Assembly (NCBI GenBank): GCA_030562195.1
Contig: CM060199.1
Location: forward strand, 19,984,338-20,048,337
Direction: 5' to 3'
Origin: Nipponacmea schrenckii
Lineage: Eukaryota; Mollusca; Gastropoda; Lottiidae
DNA: 64,000 bases
Shown: positions 10,824-25,232 of the stretch, piece by piece
Layout of the letters: each line of letters opens with the position of its first letter
Position numbering within the stretch: the first letter of the stretch is position 1
Translations under genes and position numbers: made by a program
The notes under the pieces: generated by a model
Seen by the model: the letters and a program-made list of their open reading frames with translations, nothing else
The model's database searches: none
What the model was told of the DNA's origin: nothing

Positions 10824-12631
10824 ATGTTAAGACTGCGAAAAATAGCAATCATCTGTTTGGTGACAACGCCAACCAATCAAATTTATTCCCTCCTCAGCGC
10901 TGAGACTATGTGACTCGAACTAAGGTGTATTCCAGGGAGCTATACTAGTTAAGTAGCCCCACTGAAATTGAACGTTGCCTTTTTGATTGGTTTTGTTGAA
11001 ATAGCCCATGTGATTCGATTTGTTAAAGTAGAATTGGCTTAATAAAAATTAAAGCCTTTACCGAAAAAACAAGTTTAGTCGAAATTTAATTAGATGATCT
11101 TGCAACATCGATGGCAAAGGTGTATGAACTGAAAGTATGTAGAAATAGAAAAAGCTTAAACTTGATACGGGTCTTTAATATTTAGTCTTAGAACTTTTCC
11201 GGATCCTCCTTTATAATTGTCATATATCTGTAGCAAAGCATTCTTCGTGGAAATGTATTGCCAGATTCATATAGGCCTATATAATTGGATGAAAATTTAA
11301 GAAAAAAAATGTGAACAAGTTAACACTTACATTCCAAAATCGGATAAGAGACCGGTTAAGATCTACCCAGCATCACATGCATTTTATTTGGATCTCACCG
11401 TATCAATTTTTCGTGAGAAACAAATATGTCCTTCCACATAATACTAACCTAACTCAATAAGATATTTTTTGCTGTAAACATGACAGACTGGGATGTTTGA
11501 GTACAATACACGTTACTGATTGGCTCTTCTTTCTCGGTTTAAATGATCAGAACCGGTCCAAGGGATCAGAAAACGCTCAGTAGTTAGACAAACGGTAATG
11601 GCACCTTTAGGCTTTCCCAGTGTGCAGACAACCAACATTGGACCTCAGCGAAATCTTCCATGGACAAATATTTGAAAGGAGTTTCACCTAGGTTTCATAA
11701 CACAATCCGCTCACAGATGCATATGCATGTTAAGACTGCGAAAAATAGCAATCATCTGTTTGGTGACAACGCCAACCAATCAAATTTATTCCCTCTTCAG
11801 CGCTGAGACTATGTGACTCGAACTAAGGTGTATTCCAGGGAGCTATACTAGTTAAGTAGCCCACTGAAATTGAACGTTGCCTTTTTGATTGGTTTTGTTG
11901 AATTAGCCCATGTGATTCGATTTGTTAAAGCAGAATTGACTTAATAAAAATTAAAGCCTTTACCGAAAAAACAAGTTTAGTCGAAATTTAATTAGATGAA
12001 CTTGCAACATCGATGGCAAAGGTGTATGAACTGAAAGTATGTAGAAATAGAAAAAGCTTAAACTTGATACGGGTCTTTCATATTTAGTCTTAGAACTTTT
12101 CAGGCATCCTCCTTCATAATTGTCATATATCTGTAGTAAAGCATTCTTCGTGGAAATGTATTGCCAGGTTCATATAGGCCTATATAATTGGATGAAAATT
12201 TAAGAAAAAAAATGTGAACAAGTTAACACTTACATTCCAAAATCGGATAAGAGACCGGTTAAGATCTACCCAGCATCACATGCATTTTATTTGGATCTCA
12301 CCGTATCAATTTTTCGTGAGAAACAAATATGTCCTTTCACATAATACTAACCTAACTCAATAAGATATTTATTGCTGTAAACATGACAGACTTGGATGTT
12401 TGAGTACAATACACGTTACTGATTGGCTCTTCTTTCTCGGTTTAAATGATCAGAACCGGTCCAAGGGATCAGAAAACGCTCAGTAGTTAGACAAACGGTA
12501 ATGGCACCTTTAGGCTTTCCCAGTGTGCAGACAACCAACATTGGACCTCAGCGAAATCTTCCATGGACAAATATTTGAAAGGTGTTTCACCTAGGTTTCA
12601 TAACACAATCCGCTCACAGATGTATATGCAT
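10824..12631. repeat. Tandem segmental duplication, two copies of ~903 bp
   Basis: Copy 1 runs from 10824 to 11726 and copy 2 from 11727 to about 12631. Both begin ATGTTAAGACTGCG and end CAGATG[C/T]ATATGCAT. They are aligned end to end with a constant offset of about 903 and only scattered substitutions and single-base indels. No open frame of coding quality lies inside. Confidence 0.9.
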
Positions 12632-15600
12632 TTAGTAACTGTGTATACGGTTTTCGGTTGAGGTCCATCTTTTTCGATGTAATAGCCCTAAAATGAAGTG
12701 TCAAAAGCTTCAGAACTTCCCATAGGCCCATCCCTTAACTGTCGTCATGACTGCTTTGTCAGACCGGAAATGACGTCGACGGATATCATTTTTCAATTTT
12801 GGGAATCGAAAGAAGTCACTAGGGGCAAAGTCAGGCAAATGGGTGGGATTCATACCCGTTTCGCTCTACAGCAACTATTGCAACTTTGCAAGTATGGACT
12901 CTCACGTTGTCCTGTTGCAGAAAAACACCTAGATTAAAGTATGCCTTGCATCACTAGCCATGTTTGACATCCAATATCTTCTTAAAGAATGACTCGATAC
13001 GCGTGAATTTGGTATCTATAAAACGTGTATTGAAACAGGGGTACGAAAATCAGAACCGTGCCCGGCAATCGTACATTGGATATTGACTCGCCCTTGTATA
13101 TTTGCTTTTACAATACGACTTTCTTGTCCGTAGAGAATTTATTCCATTTATCTAACACAGCAATCTCGTAGTATGTGTCCTTGATATTCCTGAGAGTATG
13201 TAGAATTTTAAGGTAGCAAGTGTGAGAGCTCCTTATAAACGATTGGGTTCTATTTCCTATCGTGCCGCTTACGACCTACCATAAACCCCTCATCAGACAA
13301 TTTGTCCGTTCTCACCTTTCATCAGATTGATATTATACCAGTATTCAGATTTTCAACACTTAATCCCAATAAATTAGTTTGTATTATCTCTGTGGCAGTA
13401 TTGGTGCTTATTTTCAAAGTCGTCTTCCAAATATATCGAATAACAGGCTGAATAAAGTGTCGAGAAGAATTAATGGTATTACTATGACTTACAATGAAAC
13501 ATTCAAGAATTATATCATTATTTTGCAGTACAATTTGAAAAAGATTGAAATTATTGCTCCATTGATTCATTTTCAAACTAAATAGTGTGTTCATGGATCT
13601 ATTTACCACATATTTTTATGGATCCTCTCTTATCCGCAGACCCACTGATATTTTGCAGAAGCAATTTATCCTCGCCGTTCATATGCTAATTCCTGAAAAA
13701 AAATCACAGGCTGTTGGCAGAATTTAAAATATTTTCGTTAAGGTTCTTTTAAAAATCGATACAAAAAGTTGAGAGAGACAATCTGTCCTATTATACTGCA
13801 TTATACAGATTCAAAATTGGTTTTGAAAAATCAAGTGCTGCGTATACATGTATGGCTGACAGAAAGTACAATATAGCCTTATGACAATTTTCTCTTAAAT
13901 AGCGTCTGCATTTGATGGATATAATTAGGTGTTGCTAAACCAGGCATTGGATAGGTAAAATGTTCACCCAACGGTATAAATAAAGGCTCAGTACTCCCCA
14001 GTTGTTTTTGTGATATATAAATAGTTTTGACATCGTATCCAGAAAGCCCACTATACAACACATATATACGCATGATTTAATTTCATTGCCTGAAATCTCC
14101 TAGAAAGATAAACAGTCCAATATTAAACGTCTTAATCATTAATGCCTTAAAATTAATATCTTAATATTGGACCGCTTTGTCATCCATAGGACTGCGTCAT
14201 TAGCCCCCCCCCCTTAAGGGTCTTAATGGTGTAAATCACAACCGATTGTGATACAAGCTGTTGGAATCCATAGTGGAACACTGAGTACGCTATAAGCTAT
14301 ACACAGATAATACGGATACCATATTAATTGAATGAAACAAGGCCATGGTTTTTCCGAATTTACTTTGTTACAATAGACCAACACTCAATTTTGTTTTCAT
14401 TTGCGACCAATAAGTTTCATAGTTTCAATTTTGTTTTCATTTTCGACCAAGAAGTTTCATTGAAAAAGCTGTTTAGTTAACCATTGATAACCTAACGTAA
14501 ATTACAATTATTGTCAATGGGTGTCATCAAGAGCACGTCGAGGATTTGGAATACTCTTTGAATCAATGTCTTTTAAATTCGGCGAATTGTCTTTATTCAT
14601 AATAACAAAATACGACATTTTACGCACATTTTTTGTACATTACCAGGAAATGAAAAACATATTAGCCTAATACGTTAGCAATGGCGGTTTACCGCTACCG
14701 TGTGACATTCTGCTTGCTAGTTATAATGTATTACTAAAGTGGGCAATTGGTTTGAATGGAATACTTTGATGTATCTGGCGCTTGTTTGAATATGGGGCTT
14801 TGCTAAGTGCAAGGTAAATTATATCGACTGCAACAGAAGATGCTTCGTTTTTGGTAGCTCTCTTAAGATAGTGATTAGATTATTGATTCCCATATAGTAA
14901 GGTCGATTAGTAGGCTGATCAGAATATGATACGAAAATCTCTCATTTTCAATGTAGAAAAGGACAGTAGTAGGCTTTCATGTTTGATTGGAAGGACAAGT
15001 AATGTATTTCGTCGAAGCAATGGTTTTAGTTGAAGTAATGAAATTGGTCTATTGTGTGTATAAATTTTGTTTGGGTGGCAACCTACTTTTACAATTGCAC
15101 CCTATGGGTATGACGAAAAGAAATTTCAAACCAAATATATTATATGACCTAAATAATACAGGTTCCAGGCAGAAATAAGAACTTGATGGGATACTAGTAA
15201 GCTGGCGATTAAACATTCAGTTACGAATACCTTAAACAGACTTTGTTCAAATTCCTTCTTTATGGTACAAAATGTTGGCCATTCAAACCACATTAAAGCT
15301 AAATGGTTGATGTACCCTTGTGTAGTTAGAACATGGGTTACAGCGACCAGATGTTGAACAGGTTCATATATTTTACCGCTGCTATGGCAACCATCTCTTG
15401 CTAGCTATTTTTAACACACTGCAGCTTCACCAAGTCTATAGAAAATATTTCAACTCGATGACGAGGATAAGGAATTCTCTTTAATGCTAGTCGATTTCTA
15501 CACTAAAATGTTGTCGAGATATTGATTTTCCCCATCAGAGACTCTCGTACATTGTGTTTGACATCCTTGTCCAAAAGAATCCTTGATTGATTATTTAAGA

Positions 15601-18266
15601 CACATTTACACCCAACGGCTTGTATTGTTAACGTTAACGTTGACTGTTTATTAGCTTCGGCCAATTCAAGTCACAAGTCAGCACATCCCGAACACAATTT
15701 TGTTTATTTTGAATGAACAATTCGAAACTTATGTTTCAAATGTGTTGCTTCTGACGTGTGTTCGTTCTCACCAGAGACTCTCTTGAACATTGTTGTCCAA
15801 AAGAATCCCACAGGATATTGATTATTGGAGAGGCATTTATCAAGGTTATAATCCGAGTAACGTAAACTGTAAACCCGATGTCCCAGATAGTTCTATTAAA
15901 TATTCGCTTTCGCTGTAATGTTTAGCCATCATTTTCCAGATCATTATTTTTTCAGTATTCAGTCGATTTTTGATACTGTCAATGCTTAAACTAAATATTG
16001 AAAGATTCCTCAACCTTCAGTTATTTGTTTGGTTAATTTATCATAATGACGTATAGAACAGAATGGATACTGTCACATTCTCCCACAGAAAACCTGGAAA
16101 CATCCAGACCTTGAAACCAAGAATCATGTCATGATATATATAATACTTGAGATTTTTAAACTGTGCAATTTCAAGTTCAGTCTAAAAATGTAACAATATT
16201 TAATATTTCTCTTTGAAAAGTGCTCAGTCAAATAGTCTCCAGATTATAATTAAACCAATATCAGACATGGTCAATGCTTTTGACATGAATATAGACAGAT
16301 TCCACAACCTTCACAGTGAAGAACATTGCTTAATATGGTTTAATATAATATAATACACAGGAACATTTTCGTCAGATTATGGATGAAAAAGGGGAGTAAT
16401 ACAACTAGACCATAATACCGTCAAGATGCACGATCAATTACTGCTTAAAGATTAAAGTCCAGTTTGAAATCAAGATTGCTTGCCAACCCGATTAAAATAG
16501 GCCTACACACAAGACACTTAATTAAATGGTTATATAATGTCAAATACACATGTATAGAGTATAACAAGATTTAATCATCGTCAAATTCGAAATATAGACA
16601 GGATATGCGATATCCTGTATGAATACCAACCTATCATTATAATCTATTGCATTAAGACATCTTTGACATTCACTCGAAACTATTCGTCGAACGGTATGAA
16701 CATCGAACCCAATATAAAACAAATTCAATGATAAGGAAAATGGTAAAAAAAATAAAATAATACAAAAGGACACTTTCATAAAGGAGGGGATTCCTGGTCC
16801 ATTATGTTACAACTATTTAGACTTGCTTCGGAATGCTCAGATACGTGAGAAATGATGAACTTGTACAATATCCATAATATTGGCAGCTTTTTGTACTGTA
16901 GTCAGAATGGCGCCCCTTGGTTCAAATTGTCGACTTATTAGAAAATTAACATTTGCAACCGTAGCTGCCTATTATGAGTAAGACTCGAATTTTTCAGGCC
17001 AGTTGGTTTAAATATAGAGGCTTAAATTCGGAGATAAAAGGTTCAATTGATAATATTAATCATAGCTTTTAGTTGGAATGGGCATCATATAGAAAAAAAA
17101 CTCTACTAGTTTAAAACAAGTTCCGTATAGGCTTTATATCGTATAACTATCACATTTCTCGGTTTATACAATTCATAACAGGCCGGAGTAAATACTAGTA
17201 TTTGATATGGGAGAACGTCTGGATTGTGGAAATTTGTTTCTCATAGTCGAAATATATACTGTTCGTACTCAATAGGCCTGCCTCAGTCTATATTTTGTGG
17301 TGTTATCGCTACCCCATCTATGTACACACCTCTATGTGCAGTCATGTTTACTCCACGTCTTTTTCAAACAAACAGCCTTGGGGTTTATCTCAAGGTACTC
17401 TGGGTGGTCCAAATTCCGCTTGCTCTCGACTTTTAGATAGCAAGTTTTTCAATCGTTGGTGCACTCAGGTTGTCTAAATTCGGCTACTAGCTGTGTAGTC
17501 TGTAGAGGTCCTTTGCTGATAGTGGGATAATATAAGCCTATAGTAGAAAATGAAGCTTCTTGTCCGTTGCCGCTTGATAGCAATGTAAATGTTCTTCATT
17601 GTGACCCTTAATAGCCTTTTGAGAGTAAAATATTAACAAGAGCTGTCAGGTATTTATGGGTAGCATACATAATTATTGTAGCCTATGGTTAATGACCACT
17701 TGAACTGTATGTTATATATCTAAATACAAACACCACCATAAGCATAGTTTCCCGAATGCAGCTTTTGACAAGGTCTTATTATACAGAATTAAAATTTCCA
17801 TGTAAGAACGAAATAAAGTTTCGTATGCTCAAGCACTTGACCGATCTTTAACATCTGACCGATCCAAAAGGCCAGATGCATCCTTGCGTTGGACCAGAAG
17901 AAATCAAGGGAGATATGTTAATATCCAACCACGCCTTGGAAGAAGTAGATGCTTTTTTATCATCAAAACAACAAAATGGAGCTCGACTTTATAACATCCT
18001 TTTTTTGCGTATCTCAAATCATTCCAAGGACTTTCGGTTGCCCCCACCTCAAAATAAGCTCCTTTTTTGGCTCTTTTTGCTTTAGTCGTGTTCTGTGTTC
18101 ATTCGGTCCAAATAAAATCCACTGATCTAACATTCCTAAAATTGCTATTTGCTGAAACTAAAATGTCAATGTTCAATACATCTAACTACTATTGAAGCCA
18201 ACATATTTCAAACTAACAGAAACTTACATACAAGATGGCGGTAAAATCCGGTACTGTGTTTCACCC
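12632..18266. other. Intergenic interval without recognisable genes
   Basis: Short open frames only, none with splice context. There is weak internal duplication: blocks near 15530 and 15770 share CAGAGACTCTC and TTGTCCAAAAGAATCC, blocks near 15950 and 16230 share CAATGCTT and CC[T/A]CAACCTTCA, and a ~40-bp tandem duplication lies at 14388-14460. AAGATGGCGG at 18232 is a YY1-like motif on the plus strand with no gene visible downstream. Confidence 0.45.
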
Positions 18267-18271
18267 AATCA

Positions 18272-20317
18272 TTAAGATAGCTTGCCAGGCAAGGTAATAT
18301 ACGCCCACTGGCAGCATTTATTTCAAATAAAAACTTTTCAGTAAGGTTACAATAAGTGGAATGAAATATTCAACCTTCCAACCTATTTTTTTCTAGGGTC
18401 TCTAGTTTCATTAAAAACTGTCAAGAATTGTACCTAATAACAACTCATTAAATATTTTTGGGTATTTTTATGATTTGCAATAGGGTTCACCCTTAATAAT
18501 ATTTTGATATTTTTAATTCTTAATAAGGCTCCTCCTTGGTTGATATTAAACAATTTCAGCGAGTTTTGTCAAAAAGGAATGTTTAGAGTGTTCACAAGCC
18601 AAAAGTTGAAAGCGTTTTTGAAAACAGGCGCAATAACTGACACTAAATATTTTTCGATTTATCTGATTTTCAATAGGGTTTATCCTTGTGAGAAAACAAA
18701 TACTAAAGCCAAGTTTCATCAAAATCCATTCAAAATTGTTCTTTCTAGAGTGTTTACAAGCTAAAACGCGTTTTCAAGAACAAGGGCTATAACTGACACT
18801 AAATATATTTCTATTTATTTGATTTATAATAGGGTTCATCCTTGGGTAAAAACAAATACTCAAGCCAAAGTTAATCAAAATCCATTCAGAATAGTTCTTT
18901 CTAGAGTGTTTACAAGCTAAAATTGAATGCGTTTTCAAAAACAAGGGCAGTAACTCATACTAAAAATTTTTTCGATTTCGCTGATTTTCAATAGGGTTCA
19001 TCCTTGAGTTATAACACACTCTCACACCAAGTTTCATAGAAATCCATCAAGAATTGTGCCATGTAGAGTGTTTACGAGACAAAAATTGAACGCATTTAAA
19101 AGAACAAGGTCAATAATTCATATTAGATATATTTTGATATTTTTAATTTTCAATTAGGCTCATCCCTTGTGATATCCAACAATTTCAGTGAGTTTTGTCA
19201 ACATTGGTCATGAATTGTACCTTCTAGAGTGTTTATTAGCCAAAAAGTTAAACCCGTTTTCAAACACAAGGGCAATAACTGACACTAAATATATTTCGAT
19301 TTATTTGATTTTCAATAAGGTTCATCGTTGGGTAAAAACAAATACTCAAGCCAAGTTTTATCAAAATCCATTAAGAATTATTCTTTCTAGAGTGCTTACA
19401 AGCTAAAATTGAACGCGTTTTCAAACACAAGGGCAATAACTGATACTAAATATTTTTCGATTTAACTGAATTTCAATAGGGTTCATCCTTAGGTGATTAC
19501 AAATACTCATGCCAAGTTATGTCAAAATCGCTCAAGAATTGTGACTTGTAGAGTGTTTACAAGGCAAAAATCCAACACATTTTATAGAACAAGGGCAATA
19601 ATTCCTATTAAATATATTTCGATATGTGCTATTTTCAAAAGGGTTCATTCTTGGGTGATATTAAACAATTTCAGCAAGTTTCATCAAAATCGGTCAATAA
19701 CTGTGCTTTGTAGAGTGTTTACAAGCTAAAAATTGAACGCGTTTTCAAAAACAAGGGCAATAACTGATATTAAATTTTTTTCGATTTTACTGGTTTTCAA
19801 TAGGTTTCATCCTTGGGTGATAACAAATACTCAAGCCAAGTTTCATCAAAATCCATTAAGAATTGTTCTCTCAAGAGTGTTTACAAGCTAAAATTGAACG
19901 CGTTTTCAAGAACAAGGGCAATAACTCATACTAAATGTTTTTCGATTTCGCTGATTTTCGATAGGGTTTATCCTTGAGTTATAACATACTCTCACACCAA
20001 GTTTCATCAAAATCGGTCAAGAATTGCACTTTGTAGAGTGTTTACGAGCCATTCAAGAACAAGGGCACAAACTCATACTAATTTTTTTCCGATTTCGCTG
20101 ATTTTCAATAGGGTTCATCCTTGCGTGATCATAAACACTCATATTAAGTTTCATCTAAATCCGTCAAGAATTACACCGTGTAGAGTGTTTACGAGCAATT
20201 GTGGACGGACGGACGGACGGACCGACGGACGGACGGACGGACGGACGGACTGACGGACGGACGGACGGATGTGGGTGACGACAATATACGCCCCCCATTT
20301 CATGTGGGCGTATAAAA
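18272..20317 (+). mobile_element. Pearl/HINE-like element, copy 1 (~2.05 kb)
   Basis: The 5' module AGATAGCTTGCCAGGCAAGG contains a near-perfect hairpin (CTTGCC/GGCAAG) and is followed by TATACGCCCAC. The core is about 11 diverged ~157-160-bp repeats marked by AACAAGGGCAATAACT and GATTTTCAATAGGGTTCATC. The 3' end is a GGAC microsatellite, then ACGACAATATACGCCCCCC and GTGGGCGTATAAAAAT. TATACGCCCAC near the 5' end and GTGGGCGTATA at the 3' end are exact reverse complements, and the 3' end also folds on itself. No protein is encoded. The flanks differ from those of copy 2, so the element itself has been copied. Confidence 0.8.
20203..20269 (+). repeat. GGAC tetranucleotide microsatellite
   Basis: About 16 units of GGAC with single variants (GACC, TGAC), at the fixed position just before the 3' terminus of the element. 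Confidence 0.95.
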
Positions 20318-23183
20318 ATGAGAGACGAGGATATTTTTCAGTATAACCATAAGAATGAACTTTCAAAAACTAATTTCATAGATTTGTAATGACAGATAAT
20401 TTAACTTGATGTGTTTGACAACGAGATGCCCTAAAATAACGACTAAATTATTGAAACACATTTATTTTAAATAATAATAGATGATAATTGAATAAATATA
20501 AAACAACAACAATCTAGACTAAAACATAATCAACAAATTATTGGGTTAATAATAATAGTAATGTTTTTTTAACAATAAGCTTTGATTTGGCAATTTAAGA
20601 AAAGTTTATGATGACAGCATTTAAAGCTGGATGGGATACAATTTAGATTAAATACATGATGAGGAAGAAAAGAGAATGTGATTTATAAAGGAAATAATAT
20701 GATTCATGACCATTGGGCATGGTTATAGGTAAATAAATTGTAGATATGGATTATCAAAAAAATCTTGCTAGAAACCATAACTACAAAGATTAACTGCTTC
20801 TTGATGGTGCATTCAGTACAAAAAATCAACCAATCAAATCAATGTACATTATTAAGTCCATGGTGACGAATTGTCCAGCAAACAGGAATTTCAGAGTACC
20901 ATTTTTTTTTAAATGTGAAAAGAGCCTAATTCAGTACAATATAGCATTATTTCTTGGTTTTCTCTAGAAATATTAACATGAATTCTTATCTTTTGGATTT
21001 ATTGGATAATATAAGGGTTCTGTTCTGTAATTAATGGCAGCAGGTATATTTATCAAAGAATATATGCTCTTATAGGCCAATTTTTATTTATAATGTTTAA
21101 GTACAAATAACATTGATTGGCTGATTTTTAGTTCAGAAGTTACAAACATTCAAGCTGTTTTCCTTAAAAATATCAATTATATTCAATTTTTGTCTTTGAT
21201 GACATATGACTAGTATAAACAATATAGGCTTATAATATAAATAAAAAGGTTACAATTGAGTTAAGTCAGAGATATTTTTGTCTCCATAGTAATCAAACAA
21301 CTTATCTAATGAGATTACTTAAAAGCAATAAAAAACATTTAGAAATACAATTAGAGTCATTTGATTAGTCAATGGAACTCTATTGGAAGTTATTGTCCAA
21401 TGAAAGAACAGTTCCATGATCCCTAGTTAAGTTTTTAGAACCATTCCAAATTCTTGAGTTATATAAGATGTATAAAGTTAAAGCCTCAATATAAAAAGGG
21501 GTAGAACTCCAAAATCTATACTTGACAAAGCAAAGCAAAGAATCCTATAATTTACTAACTTATAAAACTATTCAAAATATTTTTGAAATACACTTTAAAA
21601 CTCATATTGGATTAGACGAGTATATCCGTTCTGAAAAGTAGTATTCCTTTCAAACACAAATTCTCTTTAATTATTCCTGCTAATTTGTTTCATTTTAACT
21701 TGATTACTTTTGGAGCCTAATAATACCAGTACATGTATTCAACATTTACTGTATCAATAAAAAAGAAAGTTGAGAAATGTAAAGCTGCTTCCAAAAGTTT
21801 TAAATGGTAAAAGAAGAGTTCTCATTGCAAGATATTTGATAAAATATAAAATGACAATTTTTACAATTTCAATTTTAGTATATATATTTGATTAAGAGCT
21901 TTGAATAAATTATCTAAATAAAAACAAGAAAATATTTATACAAGTATGTCAAGCCCAGTTCTACATTTTTATAGTCAGCCTTGATAATGATTGATTGTAT
22001 AATGCCAATGACACACATCCAATAAAAATTTGTAAGCCACAAGTTGTCTTTGAACAGGTTACTGTCATTACTGTCACAAAATTCTGAACAATTGCTGTTT
22101 GCTTTACAAAACAACTGTTTATCTATTTCTAACAAAGTTACAAACAATCATCTGACTATAAAAATATACAATATAACTTAACAATATATTTCATTAACAA
22201 ACTGTGGTTTAAAACCCAATTTAAACAAGAAAAACCTGATTCAATAAAATACTAGTAGACAGTTTGTGTTCAGTAAGTTTTTACATAACTTGACTATACA
22301 ATAACTCTTTACTTTCAGATCAGTTATAGTTGAAGCAATGCCAACCAAAACACATCAGAATGACAAGGTCTTCCTAAATAGCAAGAACAAAATTTTCTTG
22401 CTAATTTATCTGGATATATTTTATACTGAAAATCAAAATTGTTTTTTTTTCTGTATGGAGTAAATTTGCTAGCTGAAACAAGTGTAATTCAAATTTATTT
22501 TCTCTTGCTATATTCAGCTAAATGAAACCGAAAATCTATATTACTATATGAACTTTTTTGATCCATTATATATAGCGATTGTAAAGCGGTTTTCTATTTT
22601 TTTATGTTTATCATATACACAGATAGCATCAATTTTCACTATTCCAAACATCTGTGGTTCCTGCAATTCCATAAAAGCTTATTGTTTGATTACGTTGCTA
22701 ATTGTGAAATGATATAAACATATTTTGCAAATAGTGACATCACCAAATACTTAGTTTTAGTGGAATTGTAGGAACCACAGATGTTTGAAATAGTGAAAAT
22801 TGATGTCCATGATAACCATAAAATCACTTTGACTGTTTACTCTTCAGTTAAACATACAACCTTTGATACAGCATCTTGCTATTATGGTCTCAAATTTTGA
22901 TATACAAACATGCTAAAATGAAGACCAACAAAAATACATTAAACTAAACTGAACCTGAAAGGAGGTTATTGTAGTCAAGCTAGATATCCTGGGTTAAATA
23001 AATAAAAGCAAATTATATACAAGCTCATATTAAAATCTATTTGGCTATTGCTACACAACAATCACATTTTCATCATTTAAATACACCTTAATAATATTAT
23101 GTATAATTGTATATCAAAGAACAATTGCCTAGAAATTAACACTCTAGAGTTAAGTAAGAGTAGACTTTGCCATAACACTACAA
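20318..23183. other. Intergenic interval between the two pearl-like copies
   Basis: Very AT-rich with no coding frame. It contains one MITE (22573-22832). The rest shows only AT-rich low-complexity stretches. Confidence 0.5.
22573..22832. mobile_element. MITE, GGGATTGTAAAG family copy (~260 bp)
   Basis: ATTTTCACTATTCCAAACAT then CTGTGGTTCC is mirrored downstream by GGAACCACAGATGTTTGAAA then TAGTGAAAATTGATG. The outer ends are GCGATTGTAAAG and, inverted, AAAATCACTTT. The same layout recurs at 28434, 39930, 53579, 56179 and 61547. Confidence 0.7.
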
Positions 23184-25232
23184 GATAGCTTGCCAGGCAA
23201 GGTAATATACGCCCACTGGCAGCATTTATTTCAAATAAAAACTTTTCAGTAAGGTTACAATAAGTGGAATGAATTATTCAACCTACCAACCTATTTTTTT
23301 CTAGGGTCTCTAGTTTCATTAAAAACTGTCAAGAATTGTACCTAATAACAACTCATTAAATATTTTTCGGTATTTTTATGATTTGCAATAGGGTTCACCC
23401 TTAATAATATTTTGATATTTTTAATTCTTAATAAGGCTCATCCTTGGTTGATATTAAACAATTTCAGCGAGTTTGTCAAAAAGGAATGTTTAGAGTGTTC
23501 ACAAGCCAAAAGTTGAAAGCGTTTTTGAAAACAGGCGCAATAACTGACACTAAATATTTTCCGATTTATCTGATTTTCAATAGGGTTTATCCTTGTGAGA
23601 AAACAAATACTAAAGCCAAGTTTCATCAAAATCCATTCAAAATTGTTCTTTCTAGAGTGTTTACGAGTTAAATTGAACGCGTTTTCAAAAACAAGGTCAA
23701 TAACTTGTACTAAATATTTTTCGATTTTCAATAGGGTTCATCCTTGGGAGACAACAAATACTCCAGCCAAGTTACATCAAAATCCATTAAAAATTGTTCT
23801 TTCTAGAGTGTTTACAAGCTCAAATTGAACGCGTTTTCAAGAACAAGGGCTATAACTGACACTAAATATATTTCTATTTATTTGATTTATAATAGGGTTC
23901 ATCCATGGGTAAAAACAAATACTCAAGCCAAAGTTAATCAAAATCCATTAAGAATAGTTCTTTCTAGAGTGTTTACAAGCTAAAATTGAATGCGTTTTCA
24001 AGAACAAGGGCAATAACTCATACTAAAATTTTTTTCGATTTTGCTGATTTTCAATAGGGTTCATCCTTGAGTTATAACACACTCTCACACCAAGTTTCAT
24101 CGAAATCCATCAAGAATTGTGCCATGTAGAGTGTTTACGAGACAAAAATCGAACGCGTTTAAAAGAACAAGGGCAATAATTCATATTAGATATATTTTGA
24201 TATTTTTAATTTTCAATTAGGCTCATCCCTTGCAATATCCAACAATTTCAGTGAGTTTTGTCAACATTGGTCATGAATTGTACCTTCTAGAGTGTTTATT
24301 AGCCAAAAAGTTAAACCCGTTTTCAAACACAAGGGCAATAACTGACACTAAATATATTTCGATTTATTTGATTTTCAATAAGGTTCATCCTTGGGTAAAA
24401 ACAAATACTCAAGCCAAGTTTTATCAAAATCCATTAAGAATTGTTCTTTCTAGAGTGCTTAAAAGCTAAAATTGAACGCATTTTCAAACACAAGGGCAAT
24501 AACTGATACTAAATATTTTTCGATTTAACTGAATTTCAATAGGGTTCATCCTTAAGTGATTAGAAATACTCATGCAAAGATATGTGCTATTTTCAAAAGG
24601 GTTCATTCTTGGGTGATATTAAACAATTTCAGCAAGTTTCGTCAAAATCGGTCAATAACTGTGCTTTGTAGAGTGTTTACAAGCTAAAAATTGAACGCGT
24701 TTTCAAAAACAAGGGCAATAACTGATATTAATTTTTTTTCGATTTGACTGGTTTTCAATAGGCTTCATCCTTGGGTGATAACAAATACTCAGGCCAAGTT
24801 TCATTAAAATCCATTAAAAATTGTTCTCTCAAGAGTGTTTACAAGCTAAAATTGAACGCGTTTTCAAGACCAAGGGCAATAACTCATACTAAATATTTTT
24901 CGATTTCGCTGATTTTCGATAGGGTTTATCCTTGAGTTATAACATACTCTCACACCAAGTTTCATCAAAATCGGTCAAGAATTGCACTTTGTAGAGTGTT
25001 TACGAGCCATTCAAGAACAAGGGCACAAACTCATACTAATTTTTTTCCGATTTCGCTGATTTTCAATAGGGTTCATCCTTGCGTGATCATAAACACTCAT
25101 ATTAAGTTTCATCTAAATCCGTCAAGAATTACACCGTGTAGAGTGTTTACAAGCAATTGTGGACGGACGGACGGACGGACGGATGTGGGTGACGACAATA
25201 TACGCCCCCCATTTCATGTGGGCGTATAAAAA
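23184..25232 (+). mobile_element. Pearl/HINE-like element, copy 2 (~2.05 kb)
   Basis: Same order of parts as copy 1 and near-identical over long stretches. One extra core unit lies near 23660-23830. About 110 bp is missing near 24566, and the GGAC run is shorter. Flanks are unrelated to copy 1 (left ...CACTAC, right ...TTCTAAAG), so this is a separate insertion and not a segmental duplication. Confidence 0.8.
25161..25183 (+). repeat. GGAC microsatellite of copy 2
   Basis: Six units, against about sixteen in copy 1. This is the most variable part of the element. Confidence 0.9.

Noticed and set aside
18232..18241. YY1-like AAGATGGCGG as a promoter of a plus-strand gene
   Set aside because: No plus-strand exon or open frame follows; a mobile element starts 30 bases later.
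20203..20269. CRISPR-like or coding reading of the GGAC run
   Set aside because: A plain tetranucleotide microsatellite with no spacers, in a eukaryotic repeat element.
18504..25229. Many 70-80-codon plus-strand frames ending in CRVFTS or SRVFTS
   Set aside because: They arise from the ~160-bp core repeats of non-coding mobile elements and are cut by stops in every unit.
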